This document shows, piece by piece, positions 12,417-24,119 of a DNA stretch of 64,000 nucleotides. The notes beneath the pieces were generated by a model, which saw only the letters and a list, made by a program, of their open reading frames with translations, was not told where the DNA came from and did not search any database. Position numbers and translations under genes: made by a program. The stretch's first letter is position 1. Every line of letters starts with the position of its first letter. This DNA is from Carallia brachiata (taxonomy: Eukaryota > Streptophyta > Magnoliopsida > Malpighiales > Rhizophoraceae): assembly GCA_021464245.1 (NCBI GenBank), contig JADCRB010000069.1, forward strand, positions 994,092 through 1,058,091, in the 5' to 3' direction.

Positions 12417-12553
12417 TTTTTTTTTTTTTTAGGTCCATAGGACGGGAACATCAAAGAAAAAGAATGGAGAGACAAGAATTCGAACTGCTATCTTCCAATT
12501 GACCACCGATTGGTCACAAATACCAGTGACCAACTCTTTGGCCTAGATATTGC
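12417..12553 (-). mobile_element. tRNA-derived SINE
   Basis: On the minus strand an A-box-like AGAGTTGGTCACTGG is followed by a B-box-like GCAGTTCGAATTC, and the element ends in a poly-A tail seen as the T run at 12417-12431. GATATTG occurs on both flanks (near 12408 and 12547) and may be the remnant target-site duplication. Confidence 0.6.
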
Positions 12554-13129
12554 TTTTTGGTTTTTTTTTTTTCATATGTTTCTTGAGGGATGGGCATAGT
12601 CCATGTATACATAAGAAAAGTGGAATAATATGAAATAGGGTTCCAAGTCCCCACTTCTCATTTAGACATACTATTCAATAACTAATTTGGCAACATGAAC
12701 TAGTTAATATTGGTTTTTCTTTTTTGTTTGTCTTGGAGAAAGTTTAAGCCGATATAAAGAGGAAGAGAAGAGAGATATAGTATTAATCGAATTTTTGACC
12801 ATACTCATAATCAATAAAACTAATGATTACTTGAATTAATATTTTGAGTCTTAATATTTAGCTTCTTTTTTTTTTTTTTTTTGGTCTTTTTAATATTTGG
12901 CTTTCAAAAGCGCCAAAAACAACTACTTTCTGGATTGGAGATTGGGCCCATATCATCTCCTGGCGTGGGGAACATTAAAAAATCACGAGAGCACCTGATG
13001 TTCCATTGAAAAGTAAATTGGGCTAGAGGAGACAGTTGCAGTCCACAAAAAATGGGTTTGGATTCAGGCCCAAAAAGATAAAGGCCATAACGTATCCAGA
13101 TTCAAATGTAGGGAAGAATCATCTGAACA

Positions 13130-13180
13130 TGTGGCTACGTGGCATGAGGATGGCCAATGTGGCCAATGTGCCTTATCTAG
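13130..13180 (+). promoter_or_regulatory. Candidate light-responsive promoter elements of petC
   Basis: About 115-165 bp upstream of the petC start lie an ACGT element TACGTGGCA (13136-13144), two abutting copies of TGGCCAATG (13151-13159 and 13160-13168), each with a CCAAT core, and CTTATC (13172-13177), the reverse complement of the I-box GATAAG. ACGT and I-box elements are typical of photosynthesis promoters. I see no clear TATA box. Function is inferred. Confidence 0.45.
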
Positions 13181-13293
13181 TACAGTTGTGGTCGTTGTAG
13201 TTTCAATATGATTGGATGCCATTTCCACTGCTTTATGTCGTCGCTTGAAAGACAAAGTCTCCTTCTCATTTTCTAACTAAAGATCCCCCTTCC

Positions 13294-15506
13294 ATGGCTT
13301 CCTCCATTCTGTCCCCGGCAACACCCTCACAGGTAATTAATTAATGAGTCCGGCTGAGGGACACGGTGGGGAGACATAGTAGGAGGCAAAGATGCCTTAA
13401 TATAAGGGGGGCAAAATTGTTCCCTTGATATAGAGGACAAAAATAGGCATATGTGTTCTCACCCGCGTCTAGTTTTCGTGTTTTCTTAATTCTTTTTCTT
13501 AGTTAAATTACCGTCAAGCATTTCTTTTTGTGATTAGAAAGTTAGCATCTTTCATTGAGATTCCAATTATATTTTGTGTTTCTTTGGTTTCTTTGTTTTC
13601 CCCAGCTGTGCTCTAGCAAAAGCTGCATGTTCTCTCCTACGCAAGCATTGTTTGTGAAGCCAATAAGGACCTCCGTGGGGACAAAGGAGAAAGGGATGAG
13701 GATAGCATGCCAGGCCACTAGTGTTCCTGCTGATGATAGAGTGCCAGACATGGGTAAGAGGCAGCTCATGAATCTGCTTCTTTTGGGTGCTCTTTCACTC
13801 CCCACTGCAGTCATGGTGGTTCCTTATGCTTCCTTCTTTGTCCCACCTGGGTAAGCACTGCTTTCTGTATTCCTTGAGACAATTGAGTTATCTGAGTGGT
13901 TCGTCTACTTTCATTCATTTTAATTATCGAATAGTTGCCTTTGATGTCTTGTTAATTGGTTTAAACACATTCTAAATTTGGTACAGAAATCTACATCAAC
14001 AGAACACATAAAAAAACTTATATTGCAATTTCCGATTCCGCACAAATCTGCAATGAATTTGGTTACTAATGGCTGAATGAGAATGCAGTTTCCCTTTTTT
14101 TAGGGAACTTTTGAAGTCACTAGTTTTGCTTTAATTGATGACATACTTAAATTAAGTATTTGAAAATCAACTTTAATTCATATCCAAATTCTAGACTAGC
14201 CACGGTATCATTAGCTCTTTTTAATCATGATTCCATTGCCATTACATTGCTTATCATAGATTTTATCATATCCTGTCATATATTTTTTGGGTATATTCGC
14301 CAGGTCAGGTGGTGCTGGTGGAGGTGTCGTTGCTAAGGATGCCCTTGGAAATGATGTTGTTGCAGAACAATGGGTTAAGACTCATGGCCCGGGAGATAAG
14401 ACCCTGACCCAGGGATTAAAGGTACTGAAGCTTTCTTCTTATCAATCCAAGCAGAAATGGGTATAGCCTGGTAGACCATGTATCTCTTCTCTCAAAAACA
14501 TAGCGGAAATTGTTGGAAATAATGTGGAAAAAAAAGGCTAGGACTATAGATCAACCTAACAAGTCTTTAAATTGAAACTGGACCAATTGTGTAATTTAGC
14601 AAACTCAATATGGACTTAACACATATTGATTGCTGCCAATCATCTTAAGCAATCGAATTTAGATGCATTCGAGCACTACATGAAGTCAACGATCGTTTTG
14701 GTTCTTTGATGGACTTCAGGGAGATCCCACATACCTTATTGTGGAGAAAGACAGAACACTTGCAACATATGCGGTTAATGCTGTCTGCACACACCTTGGG
14801 TGTGTTGTTCCATGGAACTCAGCAGAGAACAAGTTCATCTGTCCCTGCCATGGTTCCCAGTACAATGAACAAGGAAAAGTTGTTAGAGGACCTGCTCCTT
14901 TGGTAAGTCAGCTGAAGATTTTCTTTCCTGGTCATTTAATTTATGTAAAACGATGAAAAGAAATGAGGATAGTGCTTCTAAAACAACATGGGAAACAATT
15001 TGCTACAAAACTTTGCAGTGCACTTTGAAATTATTTATGAAAGACGAATTGCATAATTCATTTGAAAATCAAGAGGAAAGCTCTTGGGGGAGGTTAGGAA
15101 TTCAAACCCACCTCCCTCAAATTTCCATATAATGTGGGGATTTACTTAGGAAGCTATTAGGCCTTAAATTACTTGTGAGGGGACGGAACAAGTCTTTTTT
15201 CCCTATTGCCAAAACTTATGATTCTTCTGTTCCTTAGAGGACCCCAGTATTTAGAATTTAGGCATCTATTAAAGAGGACTTAAATTCTAATCCGAGAAGA
15301 GTGTGGAATTTTATAGGAATACGTGAACTACTCATTGTATAGCTTATGGCCTAGTAGATATGTCAAGAATTATCTAACCAACTTCAATTCTACTTTTGCT
15401 TCAGTCTCTGGCATTGGTTCATGCTGACATAGATGATGGAAAGGTGGTCTTTGTCCCTTGGGTTGAAACAGATTTTAGAACTGGAGAAGATCCCTGGTGG
15501 GCTTAG
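13294..15506 (+). CDS. petC: Cytochrome b6f Rieske iron-sulfur subunit, chloroplast
   Basis: Carries electrons from plastoquinol to cytochrome f in the thylakoid b6f complex. Exons: 13294-13332, 13606-13850, 14304-14421, 14720-14902, 15405-15506; all junctions are GT-AG and the frame is kept, giving 228 residues. The N-terminus is a Ser-rich chloroplast transit peptide, probably ending near the ACQA at about residue 50. One membrane anchor follows ([20 protein letters not shown]) and then a Gly-rich hinge. The Rieske fold has both cluster boxes in exon 4: CTHLGC with C157 and H159 as ligands, and CPCHGS with C175 and H178 as ligands. C162 and C177 are placed for the stabilising disulfide. The C-terminus ends DPWWA, as usual for the family. 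Length is normal, no damage is seen, and light-type promoter elements lie upstream. Confidence 0.97.
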
Positions 15507-18055
15507 GCTTTAATTGTGAAGACAGTGCTCTCATAATTTTTTTTCTTTTTTGTTCGGTATGTAACAAGGTCTGCTTGTATTGCAACAATGCCTAAACAAA
15601 CCATGCCATAGAGCTATATTTGTTGAAAGAAGCTTATGTTTTTTGAATAATGCTTGTTCATTATTTTTAGATAGAGAAAATATGCATAAAGTCACATTTT
15701 TATTTTTATTTTTATTTTTATATAAAATTATTGTAGTGTTTGTTTATTTAAATACTTAGGCCAACTTTAATTCCAAATCAGAAATCACAGAGAGAGTGTG
15801 AGAGAGATTGTTTGAGTAGGCTATGGAATCAATCAATTCCCAATTGATCTAACGGGTATGGGCATGGGATGGCCCAGCTTGTAACACTCCTTCAAGGAAC
15901 AAGGATTTCTTTTTGAAGGGCCCATCTTACCACACGCTCGCTGGGCATAAGAGTATGTCCAAGCTTGGAGTCAAATTTCAAGACCCAACAAGAATTTCCG
16001 ACTTATAAAGCTGATGAAATTTGGACCAAAAAGAGGTTGAGCATTTACTCTAACGGTTAAGTGGAGTGCCTCTTAATTACGAGGTGGAGGATTTAACCCT
16101 CACCAATCTCATCTTCCCCTTTCTTATATACCAATAGAACTCTTTGTAAACCAAAATGAAAACAAAATAAAAATTGGAGATGGTAAAAAAAAAATTAATG
16201 TTCCTTTTTTTATTATTTTTTTAAAACATTTTTCAAACACACCCAATTAATCCTTTTTCTTATATTTTCCTTTCTCTTATGCCCTCTCTCAAACACATTA
16301 GATGATGCATGTTTTGGGTATTTAAAATGTGCATAATAAATTTGCCCGTTGCAAGATTCCCTTATTTTTTTGAATTTTAGACATCTAAATGGAAAGAACA
16401 TACAATATAATTATACCAATTGTTCCGTAAATTTTATGAGAGATTCGTGAGAGATATTTGATGACCCACATATTTAAATTTTTTTGTTAATAAAAAAATA
16501 ATTTTAAAATAAAACTTTTAAGAGATATGATTGTAATAATCAAAGAAAATTCTAACCATCAAAACAGAATCGTACATTGATTATAACAAATCTTTCATAT
16601 CGTTAGAGTTCTCTAATATAAAAGGTTAATTATTATACACAGAAAAGTTCAAAACTTTTAAGGACGATTACTATTGGAAGTGTCGCTGTCAACAATGTGA
16701 ACAATTAGACGCCCTTAAATTGGAAATTTCGAAAAAAGTGCTAACGGATAAAACGTAAACAATATCAACATTAACCCCTTCAAACTCCTTCCAAACGTAA
16801 CCGTAGTTAACCCAACCTAATCAAATCGGACTGGTCGTTGTGGGCCCTAATCATGACTTATGAGAACTAAAGAAACGAAAAAAATCCTTTCCGTGGACAA
16901 AAAGAACGAGGAGACTATTTGATGAACAGTGCCGCCAGCCACCCACTAACCACTTATCCTGTTTTGAATTATCTTTTGTTGTTTGATCCATACAAGGAAT
17001 CATACCTTAGCAGTTTCGTAACACCTCGTAGTTTACTGTTTACGAGGATTGAAAAACAAAGAACGAATACAAAAGGTGAATTAATTTCTTTTTTGGTGCA
17101 AAAAGGTGAATTAATTATACTATACAGAGATTCCCAGATTCGGTCTCTAATAGTTACAGAGAATCTCTTCTCTATCCGAGTGTCCGTGTACGCAACACCC
17201 CCATTTTATCTGACTCTAAATATTAATTCAAGAGTTATAATCTTATTAATTAGCAGTATGATCGAGAGTTGGATTCTTATCGTAATTCTCTTTTTCTTTT
17301 TCTTTAGGTTTAATTCTCTCAAAAATAAAAAAATCCCATTTTATCCTGAAGCCTTTCAATGGCGTCTTGGGGTCAAATTCCTTCACTAAAAATTGATTTT
17401 ATTATTTGGGTTGAGGCTGACATGGGAGATTTCATGCCTACTGTATTCATGTTTTTTGTGTGAGAAAACTTCAATATTTTTTTGATAAGGTTTTTAGTGT
17501 TAAAAGTTTTGCAGTGCATTGGTTCTTCTGTGAGAAAAATCAAATTCTGTGTCTTGGAGCTGGAGGTGATTGCTTGTTTTCTTCACTTGTCGTAAACTCG
17601 TTTGAAGTTTGCATGGATTAAGCTTTGTCTTATTTTTGCCTTTGTGTTTATGTAGCAGAAGATTGTACAGCAGGGTCAATAGCTTATAAAATATTCACCA
17701 AGAAAAGATATTAAAAAAAGAAAAAAAAAATACTGCGGGCTTGTTTGCTGTGTTCCTTCATCTTATTGAACTGTTTTTCAAATCAGGTGGTGCAAAAAAT
17801 TGGGTCCAATTGCTTTTCACTATATGTGTAATCGGTTTCTGAGTGAAAGCAATTATGCCTTTTTCTTTTTTTTCATACTGGTTATGGCCTTGTGGGATGC
17901 TTGACTTTGGCTATTCTGTCCAGAGCAGGGGGACTTTTCACACTAACAAGTGCTGATCCAAGTGCTTTTTGCTTTGTCTTTTTTTCATTCTTTCTTCTAT
18001 TTTTACGCTTGTTAGAAAAATCCTGGTGCTAATCAGTCCTGAAAAAACTTTGCAG
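15507..18055. other. Intergenic, petC to nucleoside transporter
   Basis: The first few hundred bases are petC 3' sequence. A tRNA-promoter-like head near 16035-16110 followed by an A-rich stretch may be an old plus-strand SINE. An open frame of 156 codons at 16919-17389 has no recognisable domain and low-complexity tracts, and I do not accept it as a gene. A strong acceptor at 18051-18055 (TTTGCAG) followed by leader sequence suggests that the transporter has a 5'UTR intron whose first exon lies somewhere in 17000-17600. Confidence 0.45.
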
Positions 18056-18084
18056 GAGTTGTTTGAAAGGGAGCTAGTTATACT

Positions 18085-21000
18085 ATGGCGAAACCTGATG
18101 GAAATCTAGCTTCTGACAAGCTGGAGGTTTGCTATTAATTCCCCTGGTTGCTTCAAGCGGGAAACTTTGAATGAATCTAAGCTCTGTTGAAACAAATATC
18201 TGATGTGCGTTTGCTGTTGTTAACACAGGGAAAGTATGCTGCTATAGTGGTTTGTTGGCTTCTCGGAAATGGGTGCCTCTTTTCCTGGAATAGCATGCTC
18301 ACAATTGAAGATTACTACGGTTACCTTTTTCCAGTATTTCCTCCTCCATCTTTTTGCTGTTTTTTCTCCTGAAATTTCAGATGTTTGGTGATTATTAGTT
18401 CTTACTCTCTCGAATAAAGTAAACCCTTTTGATTTTGTGAAGTTGGCTGTATGTTAGGACGGAAAGATCTGATAGAATCATAGTAGTAGCCTTTTGTTGA
18501 TGCTTAATTTTTACTTTCCTATACCTTTCAATGGCGCACATTATTGTTAGTGCAGACTGCAAATTAATTTCCTTTTTATTAGCTCCTTGCTTCTGAAATT
18601 TTAGGGTATGTTTTGTAAATCAAATCCTTTCACCACAGTGTGGGAGCCTCGCGTGCACAGAGGGTTTTTGGTTTTTTGGTTTTTTTGTTTTTTATATGGG
18701 TAATGGAATGCAATAGTATGGAATTGTTTGAATCATCTTTTAAAAAATTTCTTTCAACTCCTCAAATCCTCAGTAGTACATCTCTTCCTTGATAAGTTTC
18801 TGGCATTTTGGTTCTTTTTATTTTTGTGGATGCTGCTGGCATAGATTATTTATGTGACTATGCTGTTCTTATTTTCTTGCAGCGCTATCACCCCAATAGG
18901 GTCCTTACTCTTGTATATCAGCCATTTGCTCTAGGAACCATTGCAATTCTTGCATATAATGAAGCAAAAATCAATACCAGAAAGAGGAATCTATTTGGGT
19001 ACATCCTTTTTTTCATAAGCTCTCTTTTGGTCTTTGTTGTGAGTATTCTTCTCCTTCTAAGATCATACTTCCTCTACATCTCATTGACTACGTGCGAGCA
19101 ATTTTAAACTATTTTCTTCGATAGTTGGATTTAGCTACATCAGGAAAAGGAGGCATTGGAACATTCATCGGAATTTGCGCCATCAGTGGTGCATTTGGAG
19201 TTGCTGATGCTCATGTGCAGGGTGGTATGGTTGGAGATCTCTCTTTCATGCAGCCCGAATTTGTTCAGGTTGAACATATTTTGTTGGCGTTCATAGCATG
19301 TTCATATTTCTGTCTTCCACAAATATTGCATGTGCTTCCAGTTTGAATGCTTCACTTCTTTTATTAATTTCATTTCAGTCATTCCTCGCTGGTTTGGCGG
19401 CATCAGGGACTCTAACCTCTGCTTTGAGGCTAATTACAAAGGCAGCATTTGAGAATTCTCGGAATGGTCTTCGCAAGGGATCCAGTATGAACTTTGTTCT
19501 TTTAGATTTGCCTCCTGTAAATGAAAAAATGTTAAGACAACAGTCCTCCATTTTTTGTGTTTGTCAAAATTCTTTTTAACCTTGTCCTAGGAATTATGCG
19601 GGGTCCATTTATGGCTAGAATTCAGTACTGTTTTTCTCCTTCACAACCGTTGTCTCCTTCCATATGCCTAAACTGTAAATTTTTAAGGGCTTGGCTGTTC
19701 AGGGAGAAGTTTGGAGTATACCAAGCATTGCCAACAGGTCGCAATGTCTGGACTGATTGATTCATGTTTAGAACCATGACAGCATATCAGACTCATTAAC
19801 ATTTTTCAGTTTTAAGTCTTGGTTTCCTACTTTGGATTGACACTATGACAGTGCTTAAGCTTTGCTTTTGTGTTAGATGGGATTGCAATGTGAAGTATTT
19901 GCTTGATGCTAGAAGTCCATTTTGTTGAATGTACTTTTGGCAAGTTACTGGTTTAAGAGAGAGCCTCAGTCTAGAACACTTGAATTCAATAAGCTACTGT
20001 GCCATGGTACATGTGTCGCATACATTTAATTGCCTTTGTTAAATTTAGTTTACAATTTATGAGAAATGTTTGTCTTCCCTAAATATTGTTTCCATGGCTG
20101 ACTTATTGTATTGGCTATTGCAGTTCTGTTTTTCGCCATCTCTGCATTTTTTGAGCTTCTTTGTGTGCTTCTTTATGCATATGTATTCCCCAAACTACCA
20201 ATTGTGAAGTACTACCGGTCGAAGGCAGCCTCTGAAGGATCTAAAACAGTTTCAGCGGATCTTGCTGCCGGTGGTATCCAATTGTTACCCTATGAAGAAG
20301 TATTCTCTTCACCTTTGACACGATAACAATTGCCTTCTTACCATTCAATGTCTAACTCTTAAAATGCCACAAATATCTTGGCAGGACACAGAAAACCCAA
20401 AACAACTGGAGCGACTGAGCAACAAGGAGTTATTAATGCAGAACATTGACTATGCGATTGACCTTTTTCTGATATATGTGCTGACATTATCAATTTTCCC
20501 CGGATTCGTATCCGAAGATACTGGGACTCACGGTTTAGGTGACTGGTAAGTCTTAACATATTACTCCACAATTAGTTTAGCAACCCAGTGCATCTTTGCT
20601 ATATGCGTTATCTTCAGACTTTCTGAAGTTTGGTTACATTTCAGGTACGTACTTGTTTTGATAGCAATGTATAATGTGTGGGATCTAATTGGGAGATATG
20701 TTCCACTGATGAAATTCATGAAGTTGGAGTCACGAAAGGGTCTTACGATTGCAATCCTTTCTCGTTTCTTACTTGTTCCGGCTTTCTATTTCACTGCCAA
20801 GTATGGGGACCAAGGCTGGATGATTTTGTTGACATCCTTCTTGGGGTTGTCCAATGGTTACCTCACCGTCTGTGTCCTCACTTCTGCTCCAAAGGGCTAC
20901 AAGGTTTGTCCCTGGATTGTTGTATATCAGTTTGTTGAAGACTTGGGTTTTCATCTGAGTTGATTTTAATACAATAACATTGGATTTCTGTTCTTGTAGG

Positions 21001-21107
21001 GGCCGGAACAAAATGCTTTGGGAAATTTGCTTGTCTTGTTTCTTCTGGGTGGTATATTTGCTGGGGTTACACTTGACTGGTTGTGGCTTATAGGAAAAGG
21101 ATGGTGA
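18085..21107 (+). CDS. Equilibrative nucleoside transporter, ENT3 type
   Basis: A membrane carrier for nucleosides of the SLC29/ENT family, expected at the plasma membrane. Nine coding exons: 18085-18126, 18229-18333, 18883-19038, 19125-19268, 19379-19484, 20124-20299, 20385-20545, 20645-20903, 21000-21107. Frame is preserved through every GT-AG junction, giving 418 residues, the usual plant ENT length. TM1 contains WNSMLTIEDYY, a family hallmark. Further conserved stretches are LTLVYQPFALGT, ALRLITKAAFE, AYVFPKLPIVKYYR before the long cytosolic loop, LSIFPGF, YNVWDLIGRY, FYFTAKYGDQGW and the C-terminal EQNALGNLLV. The loop between the two halves (about residues 230-265) is hydrophilic, as expected. 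A 5'UTR segment 18056-18084 follows a good acceptor. The sequence resembles the ENT3/4/6/7 group most; exact orthology needs a tree. Confidence 0.93.
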
Positions 21108-23041
21108 GCAGTGAGCTGGTGAACTTTTGCATTTTGCTTATTTGAAATACGTTATTTCTTTGGCTTTTTTGGGTAGACTGCGTATACCAATCGGTATTTG
21201 GTCGAGTTGTATTGAGGATCGTTCCTTAGGATAGGTGGGAAATCAAACTCATTCTAGCAATACTGCATCTGGACTACGGTAAGGTTGATTCAAATGGAGG
21301 TGGCAAATAGTCATCTTGGCCATCCACCGAACTAATAAGTGGAGATGTTGACTAAAACCTTCAACCACCGTCCATCTAAAATGTCTTCTTCTGTACAGCT
21401 TTTTCCGAAGAATTTATGTAGTCTGGATTATTTTTTTTTCAACCCCACTATTATCACGTAAAGATTGCTCATCTTTCAGGTGTTTTGGTGTGAAATTAAA
21501 GACTGACTTCTCTTTTCGCCCCCTTCCTCCCCTTCACATTCTAAAATTGTTTTGTTTTATGAAATTATTTCTTTGGTACAAAAAATGGTAGCCACTCCAG
21601 GGATTTTGTAGCTTGGGTCTTCTCTCCTCGCGATAAATGTCACTTCTAGAATTCAAATCCCTACTCGTTGGCAAGTAAAATCTGCCCAAGATCAGCCTAC
21701 TAACTATTGAAACACCTCGTTAGTTATTTTATGATGTTGCTGCCGTGAAAGATAAAATTTGGGGTTAGTGGGCTTAGTGGCTGTGGGGCCGGCGATGGGA
21801 GGGGCGGCGAGTTCAAGTTAGCCGAATCGGCCCACGTGTTGCCTTGTTGGATAGGCTCAAACGTTGGAGACGACGTCCTGACCCACCAGCTTCCCTTCTT
21901 CTTCTGGGCCGGGACTTCATATAATATAATAACTAATTAATAAAAATAATTAAAAAAAAAAAAGAGTAATGGGTGTGTTTTTGGGATTGTGGTTAAAGTA
22001 AATGCAGATATAGTAAGCTATGTTTGGTATTGAAGTAAAAAGTGTGTTGTGGTGTAATAACTGTGTTTTAAACTAAAAGTAATTTTTTTAATGTTTGTAA
22101 TTCTTTCTAAACGGAATTTTGCAAACGTGATAACTTTCAAAATTATGGTTTCACAAAAGCACTTTAAACATGCTTTTGAAGAAATTGATAAAACCCAATG
22201 ACCAGATCACACAAATTTTGAATTAAATGAATAAAATTAACTCTATTAATTTAAAAAATTATTAAACATTCAAAATTTAAATTTTTTTTACAGTTTTTCC
22301 ATAATTATTACCAAATAATTTGTAACTTTAAATTACAGTACTTTTAATCACAGCATTTTGTTCACAACACTTCTATTCACAGCACTTTATCTCACAGTAT
22401 TGCCAAACAGACCTTTAGTATCTGATAAACTTTGAAAGTTACGTTTAGCGGAAGCACCGCAACCAAAACCTGAGTTTCAGAATTGAAGTGTTTTGATGCG
22501 ACGGGAAAATGTAAGAAGTGCACTGTAGTGTTAGAATTTTTTAAGACCTGTATTAATTATAATTTCACCATATTAAAAAATTTCTTTTGTGAGTCACTAA
22601 AAATTATAACTAAACAGTCAATTACGTTTTTTTGATGTTACAATACGGTCGGTTTACCAACTTTATTCACAAAATCCAACTGCAATGCCAAGCAGACCCA
22701 CGATACATCAGGGAATTCTTTGCAGCATCACCAAATGATTTATGATTGCCGTGAACATCTCAAATGGTTATGATGTGATAATACTATAACTTTTTAGCAA
22801 TGCAATTGAGCATTATTTTACTAATGATTGTTGGTTCGAGTGTAAAAAGTTTGATTTTTTTTAAATAAAATTTCAAGATTTAAGCATGTGCATGAAAAAA
22901 ATGACATTGAAGGAACTCTCCCTATAATAAATCCAACAAAAACTTGAATCAAATTAATTAGAATCTAATATAATTTCTAACTTCCGCATCCGAAAACAAA
23001 TTGAGCATTATTTTGGGTCAAAAGCAGTCCATCTGTGACAC

Positions 23042-23093
23042 AGAATACAGTTTGCTCCCAGACAAAAAAAAAAAAAAAAAAGAATATAGTTTG
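23042..23093 (+). mobile_element. Solo poly-A micro-insert with 13-bp TSD
   Basis: AGAATACAGTTTG (23042-23054) and AGAATATAGTTTG (23081-23093) flank a 26-base insert made of CTCCCAGAC followed by a run of A. Structure: short tag, poly-A, target-site duplication with one mismatch. Confidence 0.6.
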
Positions 23094-23836
23094 TCCGTGG
23101 TTAATTGTTAATTCCCAATCACGTCCCTAGAACACGTGAACTCATATGCTTCGTATCCATAAAAAACCTAAGATAACGAAAGTTTCAATCTTACAACTTT
23201 TTGAATGGAATTTTATTAATGTGAAGTCTGGTTTCCAAGAAATTAATGTGAAAATGGCTGCTTATTATTGTCATTACTCTACGACCAACATACCAGTCCT
23301 CGTAAGTTGCCCATGAGCAGGTATCTCGATTAAATTGTTTATTCGGCGCCACCGAAGTTGATTCTTTTGGTTTAGAATTAATTAACCAAGCTCCACTTGT
23401 TAACTATTATTTCCCAAAAGTCCCTCCCTTCTGCTCTCATCCAAAAATTAGAAAAAAAAATTATACGCAATCAATCTAATGCGTTCTAAAGAAAAATTCA
23501 CACACTTTACTATAACGAACATGGATTGTACTCTTTCAATCTTTTGATAAGTAATTACGAATAACTTTGTATTTGTCTCACAATTTCAACAAAACATTGA
23601 GCCCACTCCCCAGTCCCCACAACCACAATGCTCGAAAATGGCAAGAAACCAAAAAGAACTGAAAATACAAAATAATTAAAGGATAAAATTATACAGACAA
23701 GTTAATAAAATATATAAAAAATATATAATTAATTAAATAATATATAATAATTTTTTTTATAAATTTAATACATATATTATGATTTAATAATTTAAATTAT
23801 TATGTGATTAAAAAATATTTTTGATAATTAAAAAAA

Positions 23837-23847
23837 AAGGTATGAAG

Positions 23848-23879
<32 letters not shown>

Positions 23880-23900
23880 GACAGAAGGTATGAAGTACTT
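23837..23900 (-). mobile_element. Solo poly-T micro-insert with 16-bp perfect TSD
   Basis: AAGGTATGAAGTACTT is present at 23837-23852 and again at 23885-23900. The 32 bases between are a T run ending GACAG. This is the structure of a reverse-transcribed poly-A tail with almost no body attached, inserted on the minus strand. Confidence 0.75.
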
Positions 23901-24119
23901 GATATCAATGGAACAGAGTCTGAAATTTACAGAGGCCAAAAAGACAAAACCAAACCCCAAGTAACTCCTCGTCTACCCTTTTTTCTTTTTTCTTTTTTTT
24001 TTTATTTTTTGCTCCTGAAAACTTTCTTCACGTGAACCAGAGACTGACTGACTCCACTACAAAAAACTGATAAATAATTTATTACAGAGGGGCGTCCCCA
24101 GGGGCTCTTGTTAAGTCTA

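Larger units (their letters stand above)
21108..24119. other. Intergenic with nested MITE-like repeats
   Basis: No gene is supported. A segment at about 21968-22418 starts GTGTGTTTTTGGGATTGTGG and ends, read inverted, GTCTGTTTGGCAATACTGTG. It is followed at about 22440-22705 by a second segment whose right end reads inverted GTCTGCTTGGCATTGCAGTT. These look like related, decayed MITEs. A weak SINE-like block lies near 21600-21720 on the minus strand. The rest is AT-rich, with two solo-tail inserts described separately and the 3' end of the next gene. Confidence 0.4.

Noticed and set aside
16919..17389. A 156-codon open frame, the longest unexplained one on the plus strand
   Set aside because: No recognisable domain, low-complexity F/I/L tracts, AT-driven composition, and a position in the leader/promoter region of the transporter.
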